Shown here: piece after piece, positions 44,658 through 55,942 of the stretch | Layout of the letters: the number at the start of each line of letters is the position of its first letter | Numbering within the stretch: the stretch's first letter is position 1 | Assembly (NCBI GenBank): GCA_015698045.1 | Contig: BLAL01000278.1 | Coordinates: forward strand, 930,001-994,000 | Direction of reading: 5' to 3' | DNA length: 64,000 nucleotides | From: Rhizophagus clarus | Lineage: Eukaryota > Glomeromycota > Glomeromycetes > Glomerales > Glomeraceae | Position numbers and translations under genes: made by a program | The notes under the pieces: model-generated | Told to the model about the DNA's origin: nothing | The model's input: only the letters and a program-made list of their open reading frames with translations | The model's database searches: none

Positions 44658-47246
44658 ATGCATTTTACAAATTTTTTTACAAATACAGGAAAGAGAGGTG
44701 CTAAAGGACGTTCTTGTTTTTCATATCTTGATATTCTACGTAGGCCAATGCCACATAACTGTTCAAAATGTAATCAATGTAAAATAGATAAGCTCCCTTG
44801 CCAACCGTGTATTCAGGAGCGATATCAAAAAAATTATGAAAATTGGACAAGTGGTAACGAAAAAATTGACAAATTAGTTAAACATGTTAGACCATCCCTT
44901 ATCAACACTATTCTTTTTCTTGAATGGATTCCTTATGAAGATCTCGAAATAGTAAATAAAGATTTTGCTAATGGCGGTTTTGGAACAATATCTTTAGCAA
45001 CTTGGCTAAATGGCTATGTTGTACGATGGAATCATCATGATAAACAATGGGTTAGACAAGGGAAAATGCAAGTTGTTTTAAAAACCATGAATGAATCAGA
45101 TAATATTAGTGATGATTTTATCGCTGAGGTATTATTACTATGTTTTGTGTTTCACTTTATCATTTATATGTACACATCTTAGCAATTAATTAATTATTAA
45201 TCAATTTGCAGCTTGAAGCATATTTTCATTGTGCTAGTCGTCATCTCATTAGCTATCTCGGCATCACTCAAAATCCGGAAACGAAAGATTATGCGATAGT
45301 AATGGAATACGCGGAAAATGGTGATTTACGTAAATATCTTCAGAATAACAAAGATAAATTATATTGGCGTCGAAAACTTGATATTCTTCGAAACATAGTT
45401 GCGGGTCTGGAAATAATTCATGTGAGTGGTATGACGCATCGTGATCTTCATACCGGAAACATTTTGCAGTTCAAAGATCTTCTGTATCCCTCACGTATCA
45501 CCGATTTGGGGTTGTCTAAACAAGCCAGTAAAGAAAAAACGGATAAAATTATTGGTGTCATACCTTACATTGCTCCTGAAGTATTAAATAAAAAGCCATA
45601 TACTGCCGCATCTGATATTTATAGTTTTGCAATGATCTTATGGGAAGTAGGAACTGGTGAAAAACCTTACGCAAGTCTTTCTTATAATGATGAACTTGCC
45701 CATCAGATCAAGAATGGTCGAAGACCTGAAATTCCCAAAGAAATACCTGAATGCTATGCAAATTTGATAAAAGATTGTTGGGACATAGATCCACAAAAGC
45801 GTCCAACTGCTCTAGACATTAAAGAGAAAATAATGAAATGGCAGTCCGTGCTAGGTTGGTTCCCTACTGAGGAGAGCCGCAAAGATGTGGAAGCGAAACA
45901 ATTTGAGGAAGCTGATGATGAAAAAAGCAAAGAGGATAGGAGATATCGTGCAGAAAAATATAATCCGCCTCCTAAACCGCAAGAACCATCTGCAGGTAAA
46001 TTCTGAAACAATCATCTTATTTGTTCGTGCTCTATATTGACACTCACCTAATATATTCTTTTCAGAGGTTGATGATAACCAGGACCACCGTGAACTTCCT
46101 GGTAAGAAATTTATATATATATATATATATATATCTTTCATATTTTCTCATTTCTATCCTAACATCCAACGTGTTTTTTGGTTTGCAGATATTGATATTG
46201 ATGATATTGATGATGAACCTTTAGATGGTAAGGTGGTTAACTCTTTTTTTTTTATTATTTTCTATTATTAACGTTCTTAATTTGTAGATAATGATAACAA
46301 CGAACATGCAGACGGTGAAGAATCTTTACAATTCTTTTTTCTTATTTGCTTTTGCTCCTATTCGGACACTCACGAACTTTTACTATACAGACAATGGCAA
46401 AGAACTTCAATACGGTAGTAATGAACTTCCAAATAGTAAGAACTCTTTCAATTCTTTTTCATCACTTGCTCATGCTCTATTCTGACCTCCACGCACTTTT
46501 ACTATACAGACAATAGCAAAGAGCTTTCACACGATAGCAGAGAAATTCCGGATGGTAAGAACTTTGGCAATTCTTTTTTATCATTTGCTCATACACTATT
46601 CTGACACTCACGTACTTCTATTATACAGACATTAGTGAACATCAACACGATAGCAAAGAACTCCCAGATGGTAAGAATTATTACAGTTCTTTTTTATCAT
46701 TTGCTCATACACTATTTTAACACTTACATACTTTCACTTTATAGACATTAGCATAAAACTTTCAGATAGTAAGTAACTTTTATATTCTTTCTTATTTTCA
46801 TACTCAGTCCTGGTATTTACGCATTATTACTTTACAGACATCAGCAAAGAACTTCGGAATGGTAAGAAACTTGCACTATTTTTTTTATTCATCCATACTC
46901 TATCTTGATACTTACGCCATTTTATCATTTTTAACATTAAGAAATTCCAGACGGTAACCTTTTATTTTTCTTGTTCATTCATACTCTATCTTAATACTCA
47001 CCATTTTAATTTACAACAGATGATGATAACCGTGAAGTTCCAGATGGTAAGAAATTTTTCTTCTTGTTCTTCCATGCTCTATCTTGATACTCATTCCATG
47101 TTAACTTACAACAGATGATGATGACCTCAGTTTTTCAGATGGTAAGAAATCTTACAAAATAATTATTTAAATACATGTTCTATCCTGATACTTAACCGGT
47201 TTAACTTACAGATGATGATAATAAACGTGAACTTCACGGATGGTAA
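44658..47246 (+). CDS. TKL-type protein kinase, 545 aa, with an array of in-frame micro-exons encoding an acidic tail
   Basis: Exons 44658-45128 and 45212-45995 encode the kinase. After them come, by my reading, 46066-46101, 46189-46227, 46288-46314, 46391-46435, 46510-46554, 46629-46670, 46745-46768, 46838-46861, 46942-46953, 47020-47046, 47115-47141 and a terminal 47212-47246, totalling 546 codons with the stop. The N-terminus has CSKCNQCKIDKLPCQPC, NWTSGN at 62-67, and ANGGFGTISLATW. Catalytic residues are intact: HRDLHTGN (HRD at 233-235), TDLGLS (DLG at 255-257), APEVLNK and CWDIDPQKRP. Every internal small exon is a multiple of 3 and sits in phase 1-1. The tail is about 110 residues of acidic repeats on the theme KELPDD. 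The 12-nt exon at 46942 is the least certain. The kinase at 39351 is the nearest paralogue and has only one small 3' exon at the same position and phase. Confidence 0.85.
46066..47246 (+). repeat. Tandem exon-intron micro-exon array (kinase 3' end)
   Basis: A unit of roughly 75-120 bp is repeated. Each unit has an exon shaped (G)AC/AT...GAA-CT-CC-GAT-G, a donor gtaaga, an intron with (T/C)TCAT..CTATTCTGACACTCAC (a branch-site-like CTGAC/TGAYAC core), a short pyrimidine-rich stretch and an acag acceptor. The introns after 46435, 46554 and 46670 are recognisably similar to one another along their length, so exon and intron were duplicated together. Confidence 0.85.
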
Positions 47247-50200
47247 AGAACTTTTAAATATCTTCTATTTCCAAATCATGACAAATTCTTTAGGAAGTAT
47301 ATTTGTATTTATGCTTCACCACTCAATGATACAAATGCAATTCTTTAGAGGACGACATGAATCCTCCTCTCTAATGGTAACCATTGAATATACCGTGGAT
47401 AAAATAATCCCCATGTTGAAAAAGAAAATATAGATCGCAGTTTTGGCGAAATTAGTCCTATAAAAATTTTTATTTTAGAAATTCTTTTGGTTATAAAGAA
47501 TTTAATTTTTTTTTTTTTTTAAGGAAAAAAAAAATTCTAAAAACACGAAATTCAGAAAATTTAATTAGATTCATCATTATTATATGTATTGTATATATTT
47601 AATCGCTAATATTTTATATTTGAGAATATTTATTAGAATGTATTATTATTAAGATAAAGTATATAATTAATGCCTTATTGTAATATCACTTATATGTAGT
47701 ATAGTTTTTAGAAATAAAATTTACTTCAAACTGAAATTCTTTTTGTCACATCAAATGGTTTAGTGAAATTATTTTACCTACGCTTGACCCATCACTTCAC
47801 TATTAACCAATCTTACGAGACTAAGTAATAGTGGCGTGCTAAAACAGCGCAAAAATATAATATTTTAACGTAGTAAATTTGAAGTCTTTCTGTAAATAGA
47901 ATGATTCATTTGTGATTTGTCAAATTCGAGAAACTTCAAAAATTATATGTACAGTATATATGTGCCGAAATTTTACAAATAAATTTAAAATACTTTATAA
48001 AGTGTAATTCGCGTCAAATATTCTTTTTATGCCGTTAAAATTACGCTTATACATGTAATTTTTGCAATGTTAATATTGATAAACCAAATAAAAAACAAAA
48101 ATCATCGATTTATTAAAAAAATTATAATGCAACCAACCATTTTCTTACTAAGTATTTTGGCTTTGCGCAGATCATTTTACCCAGTGTATAAAATCTATTT
48201 GCGGAATTTGCGGAGCGCAAACTATTTTTGATTTCCGCAAATCAGATATGATTTTAATCTGTGCATTGCGCAACTCACAATTTTTTATTTTAGATACAAC
48301 ATTATGTAAAAGCATATTTGAGCGCAAATTGGATATATGCGCAAATTGCGTATAATTTTTTATTGCGTATTGCGCAATAAGCATTCGACTTGAATATTAT
48401 ACACTGATTTTACCTTCAATTTTTTAATTAGTGATCGACATGTCATCTGACATGACCACTGACTGATACCTAAATTAAGTCTAATATATACAATAATGGT
48501 TAAAATGTCATAAAATCACCTGTCAAATAAATTATTTTTTTTTTTCCTTCCGTTTTTTCAAAAAATAAATAAATAAATTATTACCAAAATAACCGGTTAT
48601 ATATCAAATAACATTTTGAACTTTCTAGTAACTTGACGACGTCATACGGCCATATAATATATCAAGTTTCCAAACAGAAGTTCAAGTCTCACTTAGCATT
48701 TTCTATGGAAATTTCGTGCAAAAGGATTAAAATATTCAACATTTGATAACTTTACATTTTCAACACTACGACATTCATGTTCAGCGTCATTTGCTTAACG
48801 TAAAACCATCAACAATAATGAATATGCCGATGGAATAATCGATGTCATGAACAAGGATAGTGATAAATTGAGTATAGGATCTAATCAGAGAATTTTCAAG
48901 TAAATACTTTAACCTACTTTAAAATCTGTTGAATATTTATTGATTATAGATGATGGAGATGACTCGCTTTAATTGGACGAAATTAGCGAATGTTTGGACC
49001 GAGTTCTTACAGAAAGAAGACGACTTGGAGCTTTTGAAATTCTAGGTCAACATTATCAAGACCTAAGAATTAAATTGTCAATCATTAAATAAATGTATCG
49101 GAGTTGAGAATAAAAAAAAAAAATGAATAATTGTTGTGAAGAAGTGAATCACTTGAGAATGAAATCCAAATTTGCGCACTACAACAGATAAAAGAAATAA
49201 CATCACAAAAAAAAACAGAAAAATAATATAGACATAAAAGAATGAAACTGATTAACAAATATGAAGCTAACAGAGAAAACATAGTATAATAGAAAATAAC
49301 GAAAGAAGATTGGTAATTACATCACAAATTACGGATACAAGAAGTGATGATAGATCATGAATATATGTGACAAATACTTGTTCGTCGAAAATATCTAATC
49401 GTGGAAAGAGAAACGCTGATAGGCATGCATAATTGCGATATTTCAATGGATGAAATCATGTCCTTATAAGAAGCAAGTGTAAAGAACATATAAGAAGTAT
49501 TAAAAAAAAATTCAAAAAATTATTTTTCTTTAGAATAATGTGAAATTTTGAACATTCTTTTATTCTCCTATGATTTTAGTCTTATAAAATTTTAAAATCA
49601 CAAAAGGTCTCCTTCCCTACGGAAATTAGTTTTTGCCCAATAATTGATGTTAAATTCTCTATTAATTAAAAAATTTGGATTAAAAATTTGATTTTATTTT
49701 GACGAAAATAGATTAGCAATCTATTATATTTATTCAATTATTTCAATATGTTTGATAAGTTGCCAAAGATGAAGAATCAAGAATCAAGACAATGAACTAT
49801 TAATGTATTAAAGAATCTCTTTAGTAATAATAAACGGATATAAAAAACAATAAGAATATCAGGAGTTTAAAGAGAGGAAGTCTTAGCCCATAAAGGCTCG
49901 ATAGTTTCAAATTCCCGCAATTATATTTATATATTTGGTTCTTCCCTCATGTATTGATTGATTATTTTATTTATTATGACAGTAGTGATGGTAATAGTCG
50001 TGATGGTGGTTCCAATCATCACATAACTCAAAGGACAGGAATTTTATCGTGAATACCTCTTTGCTATCTCCTCCGACAAGGCTACATTTTCTGTCGGGGC
50101 ATGAATAGACGTTAGCAGTTTCGATGTTCTTTAAATCTTACACTGACAACTCTTTTGAGATTAAGATCCATTGCAAAGTTTTATACTAGCTCGTCGAAGC

Positions 50201-50794
50201 CTGAACATCGCACAATTCCGTTGTACAATGACCGCTTACTACGCATTTATGGAGTTTTTATTTATTGGTTTTTCTGGCAAAAACTTTCGGATGTTGAAAG
50301 AAATCTGGATCGAGAAATCCCCACATTTTAATATAATTTTTCAATTTTTCAAATATGATGGTTAAAAATTCCCAAATTTTCAATTTTGAACCACCTATTC
50401 AATCTAGGAACAAGGTCAACGTAAGACTTGATCAATTCAGTTTAAAATATTGTAATATGACAAATTAAGTTTGTTGACAAGCCATAAAAAGAATTCCTAT
50501 TTATTCATTCCATTGCGGATATATTTCAAAATCCAGGGGATTATATATTCCGATTCAAAGGGAAAATTCATTGAGTATATTGGGTATGGAACTCATGCAC
50601 ATAGGAAAACTTTACCTTATAAACGAAGATAATGTGTGACAACGACCCCTATCACCTTAGGTGATACAGTAATAATTGCACGTTATATAAAGCTGCATCA
50701 AAAAAGGATTTAATATTTTCCGTATCTCTTAAAGTATAAAAATATAGCTCTTTTCAAAATTTCTCCTGTTTAATGTTCCTTTTCAAAATTTAAG
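47247..50794. other. Intergenic region between accessory and core blocks
   Basis: About 3.5 kb. It contains a likely relic last exon of the preceding gene (47349-47374), a hAT-type MITE (48182-48406), and a coding-like patch at about 48950-49092 with RVLTERRRLGAFEILGQ that is not recognised. Otherwise no gene is seen. Confidence 0.4.
48182..48406. mobile_element. hAT-type MITE with exact 8-bp target duplication
   Basis: A 225-bp element starting CAGTGTATAA and ending with the exact reverse complement TTATACACTG. It is flanked by the perfect direct repeat ATTTTACC (48174-48181 and 48407-48414). The interior is dense in GCGCAA/TTGCGC and GCGGAA words. The 8-bp duplication and CAGTG end fit the hAT superfamily. 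No coding capacity. Confidence 0.88.
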
Positions 50795-51841
50795 ATGATA
50801 AATAATAATAAGACAAATAATAAATCTCTATATACTAAAATCCCAATTTTAACCTGTCCGGATAATATATCTATACCTCTTCCTCCCGAACTTACTGCAG
50901 AACAAAAAGAAAAATTTAGTGAATTCAAGGAATATGTAGATAGCATTTTGCTTCCAAAGGAAGATGATCGTTATCAAATAGAAAAACAGTGGGTATCTGA
51001 TGCCTGCTTGAATCGTTATTTACGAGCAGCTAAATGGAATTTAACAGATGCAAAGAATAGAATAAAATATAGTCTAGAATGGAGAAGAGAATATAAACCT
51101 TCGGAAATTGAACCTAAATCAATTGAAGCAGAGGTATAAATTAATAGCTAGTGTATAAGTAGTAATTATAAACGCTAATGAATTTTTCACGTATTTAATC
51201 AAGGCTGTTACGGGTAAACAACATTTAAATGGGTTTGACAATAATGGACGCCCAATTTTATACTTGAAACCTGGATTGCAGAATACTTTACCTGGACCTG
51301 ATCAATTACGCTTTGTAGTATTTAATTTCGAAAGTGCAATTACAATAATGCCGGAGAATGTAGAAAACATTGTAATTATTATTGACTTTGATAAATGTTC
51401 CGCTCGAACTAGTCCCGGTTTGGGAGTTGCTAAAGAATTTATGCATGTTTTGAGTTCTCATTATCCTGAACGGTTGGGATATTCTTTAGTTATTAATGGT
51501 GAATATATATGCTTTTTTTACCTTAATTAGTTTCTTTTTTTTTTAAGAAAAAAAAACTTAAATGAAATTCTTTTTCCTTTTTTTTTTTAGCTCCCTGGTA
51601 TTTTTGGGGATTCTTTAAATTAATCTCTCCCTTTATTGATCCCGTTACAAAAAATAAGATTAAGTTCGTGGATATGCATAATCCTGATAAAGCGGCTCAA
51701 AATGTCCACTGGGTTAATTGTTTGGATCTCATTCGCGAAGATCAGCTAGAGTCGGAGTACGGCGGATCGAACGCCTTTGAACATCACCATGAAACATATT
51801 GGAAAGCTTTATGTGAAAGAGTTGGAAAATCTCCGAATTAA
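50795..51841 (+). CDS. Sec14-type CRAL-TRIO lipid-transfer protein, 294 aa
   Basis: Three exons: 50795-51133, 51204-51498 and 51591-51841 (295 codons with the stop). Residues about 25-110 match the CRAL-TRIO N-terminal helical region, with the characteristic LNRYLRAAKWNLTDAKNRI and LEWRREY. Residues about 115-285 are the lipid-binding CRAL-TRIO domain: GFDNNGRPILYLKPG, IIIDFDKCSARTSPG, KEFMHVLSSHYPERLG, INAPWYFWGFFKLISPFIDP, and the closing LESEYGGSNAFEH. Proteins of this fold exchange phosphatidylinositol or other lipids between membranes and regulate lipid signalling. No membrane segment or signal peptide is seen, which fits a cytosolic protein. It is the first gene of the compact core block. 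Confidence 0.93.
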
Positions 51842-52101
51842 AATTTACTATTTATGACATAATACTATTTTTTTAATAATAAAATTTTTCATGTAATTAC
51901 AATAAGTTGTAATTACGTTGATTTAAGATTACATCAAAGCTGCACGTGACTTACGATAGTTTGATAGTTATTGTATAAATATTTGAGCCTAAGAGTGTCA
52001 TTCAATTCAAATTCCCCATATTGAAATAAAAAAAATAAATATTTTCCTTCCTTCATAATAGCAAAAACTCTCTAATTTTTAGTTATACCTTCAAATACAT
52101 A

Positions 52102-53158
52102 ATGACTGCTGACGATGCTTTAAACCTATCAGCCTCTCCCTCATCTACTTATAGAACAAATGAACATCCAATTAGTCCTGCTGATGCAACACCCTCAAGG
52201 CCTTCATCGCAGGAGGAACCTTTTTCTTTTAATGATTCTGGCAATGAAGCTCAAGGAATATATAGTGATGAAAATGGAGGTTGTAGTGTCGTTACTCCTG
52301 CCGGTTCCCCGTATAGAATTAAAACTCCGAAAAATGTACAATCATACAGTCCTCCCCATAACTTTTATCCGTATGAAATATATTTTTGATCTTTACAAAG
52401 TTCGTTTTTCATTTTTTTTTAAAAAAAATTACTTAATATTTTATTTTATTTTATTTAGTGATCACACATTTGTAGGATGTTCTTCAATAACTGACTACGA
52501 GATAAAAGATAAACTTGGTGAGGGTACATTTGGGTATGTAGAGCTACAAGTTTCACGAGGTTACATTCGCACCTATTCACTATAACTCGTTAATTTGCAA
52601 TTACATATCAGTGAGGTACACAAAGGCATTCACAAAAAGACTAAGAACGTTGTTGCACTGAAAAGGATCTTGATGCATAATGAAAAAGAAGGCATTCCAA
52701 TTACTGCAATTAGAGAGATCAAGATCCTCCGACAACTTAGTAACCCGAATGTGGTCACATTGAGTGATATGGCATTTGAATATGGTAAAATTTCTTGTCG
52801 GTTTAATTTTTAAAAAACGCAAATAGTAACCAAGATATTTATTTTCAAAGGTGATAAGGAAGATCAACCTTCAATATATATGGTGTTTCCTTATATGGAT
52901 CATGATCTAGCTGGGCTCCTAGAAAATAAAGATGTCCAATTTGCTGCTCCACAAATCAAATGTTATTTAAGGCAATTATTGGAAGGGACCTTTTATCTAC
53001 ATCAAGTGTGTAACTTTAATTTTGTTTGTGAAATAATCCCGAGATATTATATTTAATAAGAAATCTTTTAATCAGCAACGAATATTACATCGTGATCTGA
53101 AAGGTAGGTATCTCTTTTCATATATGTGTGTGTGGTATATATATATATATATAAAATA

Positions 53159-53232
<74 letters not shown>

Positions 53233-54568
53233 CAATAATAAAAATAATAATAATTCGTATTTTAATTATATTCCTAATTCATAATTATACGATTAATTTT
53301 CTTATAGCTGCCAATTTGTTAATTGATAATAATGGCATTCTTAAGATCGCAGACTTTGGCCTTTCACGTCCAATAATAAACGATAAATCATTAACCGGAT
53401 GTGTGGTAACGCGGTGGTATAGATCACCAGAACTATTACTAGGTGCAAAACGATATACACCCGCAATTGATATGTGGGCAATTGGGTAAGTAGATAATTT
53501 TTACCGTCCTTAATTATCATACACTATACTGAGCTATATATATATATTTTTATTCTAGTTGCGTTTTTGGCGAGATGTTAAAAAGACAACCAATACTGAT
53601 GGGTTATTGTCAATTTTAACAAAATTATAAAATATATTGTAGCCCGTATCACAGATAATAACAATAACTAAGTGTCGTCGTTTATTGTTTTAATATAAAT
53701 TATAGGAAATTCTGATCTTCATCAGTTAGAAATTATCTATAAATTATGTGGGACACCAACAGCTGATACCTTTAAAGACTTGGGAATATCATCAGATCAG
53801 CAAATCGAACCTGAGAAAGAATTGCCACGAAAAGTAATATCTGAATTTGAAAGGTTGAGTTATTTTCCTTTATAAAAAAATGTGATTTATTTGATCAGTT
53901 AATAATATAAATTATTGTTTATTTTAAGATATGGAGAACAAGCAGCTGACTTAATGGATAAATTACTTGTACTTGATCCAAGACAACGGCTAAACGCATT
54001 TCAGGCATTGGATCATGATTATCTCTGGACAGATCCTTTACCTGCAGAACCTAAAGAGTAAGTTAAAACTTAAAAAAAGACCATATTTGTATGGTGTTCT
54101 AATGTGATCTTTATTATCAGCTTACCACAATATGAATCAAGCCATGAATACAATCGGCGCAATAAACCAAAAGAGAAGAAAGAATATAATAAAATAGAGG
54201 AAACTTCTTCGAAAATCACGTCGACAGAAAAACGTCCAGCATATGAACGAAGAGAGCAACGTAAAAAATCAAAAAGAGCTCGAAGTCCAGAAAGGAATCG
54301 TGATCATGAGCCTAATAAAAAACGTAATCGTATATATATTACGAATCAGGAACATTCAAAAAATAGGCGAGGGGACGAACGGAAAGATATTCCTGAAAGT
54401 TCGAAACGTGTGCATAAGGACAAAAGGCGTAGTTCAGATGGTGATGAACAGGAAGATAATTCTGATCAGCCTAGAAAACGTTCAAAAAAAGAATACAGGC
54501 ATCATTCACTTCCAGATAAGCCAGGCACTTCAAGGGCGACAGACTCAGATAAAGCAGATAAAAAATGA
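52102..54568 (+). CDS. CDK9: Cdk9/Bur1-type cyclin-dependent kinase, 548 aa
   Basis: Ten exons: 52102-52370, 52459-52533, 52612-52784, 52851-53005, 53076-53103, 53308-53485, 53559-53602, 53706-53853, 53929-54057 and 54121-54568 (549 codons with the stop). A Ser/Pro-rich N-terminus of about 90 residues precedes the kinase domain: [26 protein letters not shown], the cyclin-binding helix [34 protein letters not shown] (HRD about 229-231), ADFGLS, the T-loop segment [15 protein letters not shown], and [15 protein letters not shown] occurs in both Cdk9 of fission yeast and CDK12/CTK1. The MDHDLxGLLEN and ILMHxEKEG stretches favour Cdk9/Bur1, the P-TEFb-like kinase that phosphorylates the polymerase II tail and Spt5. 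The last exon encodes a long Lys/Arg/Ser-rich tail, probably nuclear-localising. The intron 53104-53307 carries an (AAT)n microsatellite. Confidence 0.93.
53159..53225. repeat. (AAT)n microsatellite in a CDK9 intron
   Basis: About 21 nearly perfect AAT units preceded by a short AT run. It lies wholly inside the intron between the HRDLK and AANLL exons, so length changes would not alter the protein. Confidence 0.95.
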
Positions 54569-54917
54569 GAGATTATCATTGATTTTTTATATAGACCGCA
54601 TTGTAGGAACTTGGATTTTTTTTTGTTGTAATACGACTTATAAACTTTTATAAACTTTTACATATTTATAATTTTACATACTTATTTGCAAAGCAATATA
54701 AGTCCTGGGGAATATTTATGTTAAAAACTTCATTGATAGATTCGATGAAATTTGTAAAAATAAGTACGATAATTGTATTAAGATCAACAAGACATGAATT
54801 TATTATAATATTATTATTAACTAATGCTGCGGTGAGTTATTACAATAACCAATGAAATTTAATGTGTAATTGATAATAATTTATCTGTATAATAATATGA
54901 TAAAAAAAATTTAAATA
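54569..54917. other. Short intergenic gap
   Basis: AT-rich gap between co-directional CDK9 and LIP2. It holds the CDK9 3' end and the LIP2 promoter. No further feature seen. Confidence 0.5.
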
Positions 54918-55942
54918 ATGTATTCTTTTAATTCACTTCAAAAAGTGTACAAGTCAACATGCGCGTTTCCATTAATACATTCACAATCATTAGTTCTTCC
55001 ATACATTTATTTAAATCAAATAACATACATAAAAGCATTAAATCTTCAGAAATATATAGTAAAAAATAGAATAGAAAATAAATTAGGTAACGTATTATTG
55101 CTGGTCCAACATCCTCCTACTTATACTACTGGTAGGAGAGAAAAAGAGAAGAGCGAAAACGAAAGACTGCGTTTAAAAGAATTTGGTGCGGAATATTATG
55201 AAGTAAAATATCCTTATTTGAAAGGTCAAGATTTCGATTATTAAACATCTTTTAGACGAAATATATTGATTTTTTTTTTTGTTTTTTTTTTCATTGAACA
55301 GACGTTAAGAGGTGGTCAAGTTACGTTTCATGGTCCTGGACAATTAGTTGGTTACCCAATTTTAGATATACGAAATTATAAGGTAGAATACATCTAATTC
55401 ATTAAAATATTATATTTAATAATTGATAAATTCTTTTAATGATAGCTTTCAGTAAGATGTTATGTTGAAGCTATAGAACGAGTGGTCATAGATACATGTA
55501 CAACATATGGAATTAAGGCTAAAACCACCAAGGATACGGGAGTTTGGGTTAATGACGATGAAAAAATTTGTGCAATAGGTATGTAAGATTTAAATTAACT
55601 TTTTTTTACAAAATAAATTTTCAATTAATTTTTTATTTTTTTATAGGAATTCAAGTACAAAGATATATAACATCACATGGTTTTGCGTTAAATTGTAATA
55701 CAGATTTAACTTGGTTTGATCATATATTGCCATGTGGATTAAAAGACAAGAAAATGACATCTATTTCAAAAGAATTAAATAAATTAAAAAATGAAAATGA
55801 TTTGATTGAAATTGGCGTAGGAGAAGTTTTACCAAACTTATGTAAAAGTTTTGGTAAGGTGTTTAATTGTAATGTTGTTTCTTTACATGAATTAAATGAT
55901 GAAAAAATCTTACAATTGAAAAATGCGATATTAAATTACTAA
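54918..55942 (+). CDS. LIP2: Lipoyl(octanoyl) transferase, mitochondrial, 264 aa
   Basis: Four exons: 54918-55202, 55302-55382, 55446-55578 and 55647-55942 (265 codons with the stop). Family motifs are clear: [16 protein letters not shown], then across the first splice [20 protein letters not shown] (the RGGxVTxHGPGQ signature), [34 protein letters not shown], and [18 protein letters not shown]. The Cys of PCG (about residue 196) is the acyl-accepting nucleophile and the Lys of TSISKE its partner. The enzyme moves octanoyl from acyl carrier protein to apo-proteins (first to the glycine-cleavage H protein) in mitochondrial lipoate synthesis. The first 25 or so residues (with basic and hydroxyl residues but no acids) fit a mitochondrial presequence. 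Length is normal for the family. Confidence 0.95.

Noticed and set aside
45754..46141. Minus-strand frames opposite the kinase at 44658
   Set aside because: They are antisense shadows of the kinase exon and the following micro-exons.
46021..46485. Small plus-strand frames in the micro-exon region as independent genes
   Set aside because: They read through introns; the phase-consistent micro-exon model explains the sequence better.
52160..52585. Alternative frame of 141 codons overlapping the CDK9 start
   Set aside because: It shifts out of the true frame; the splice from 52370 to 52459 gives the continuous CDK9 sequence.
54243..54653. Alternative frame over the CDK9 tail
   Set aside because: Overlaps the last CDK9 exon in another frame and lacks any motif.
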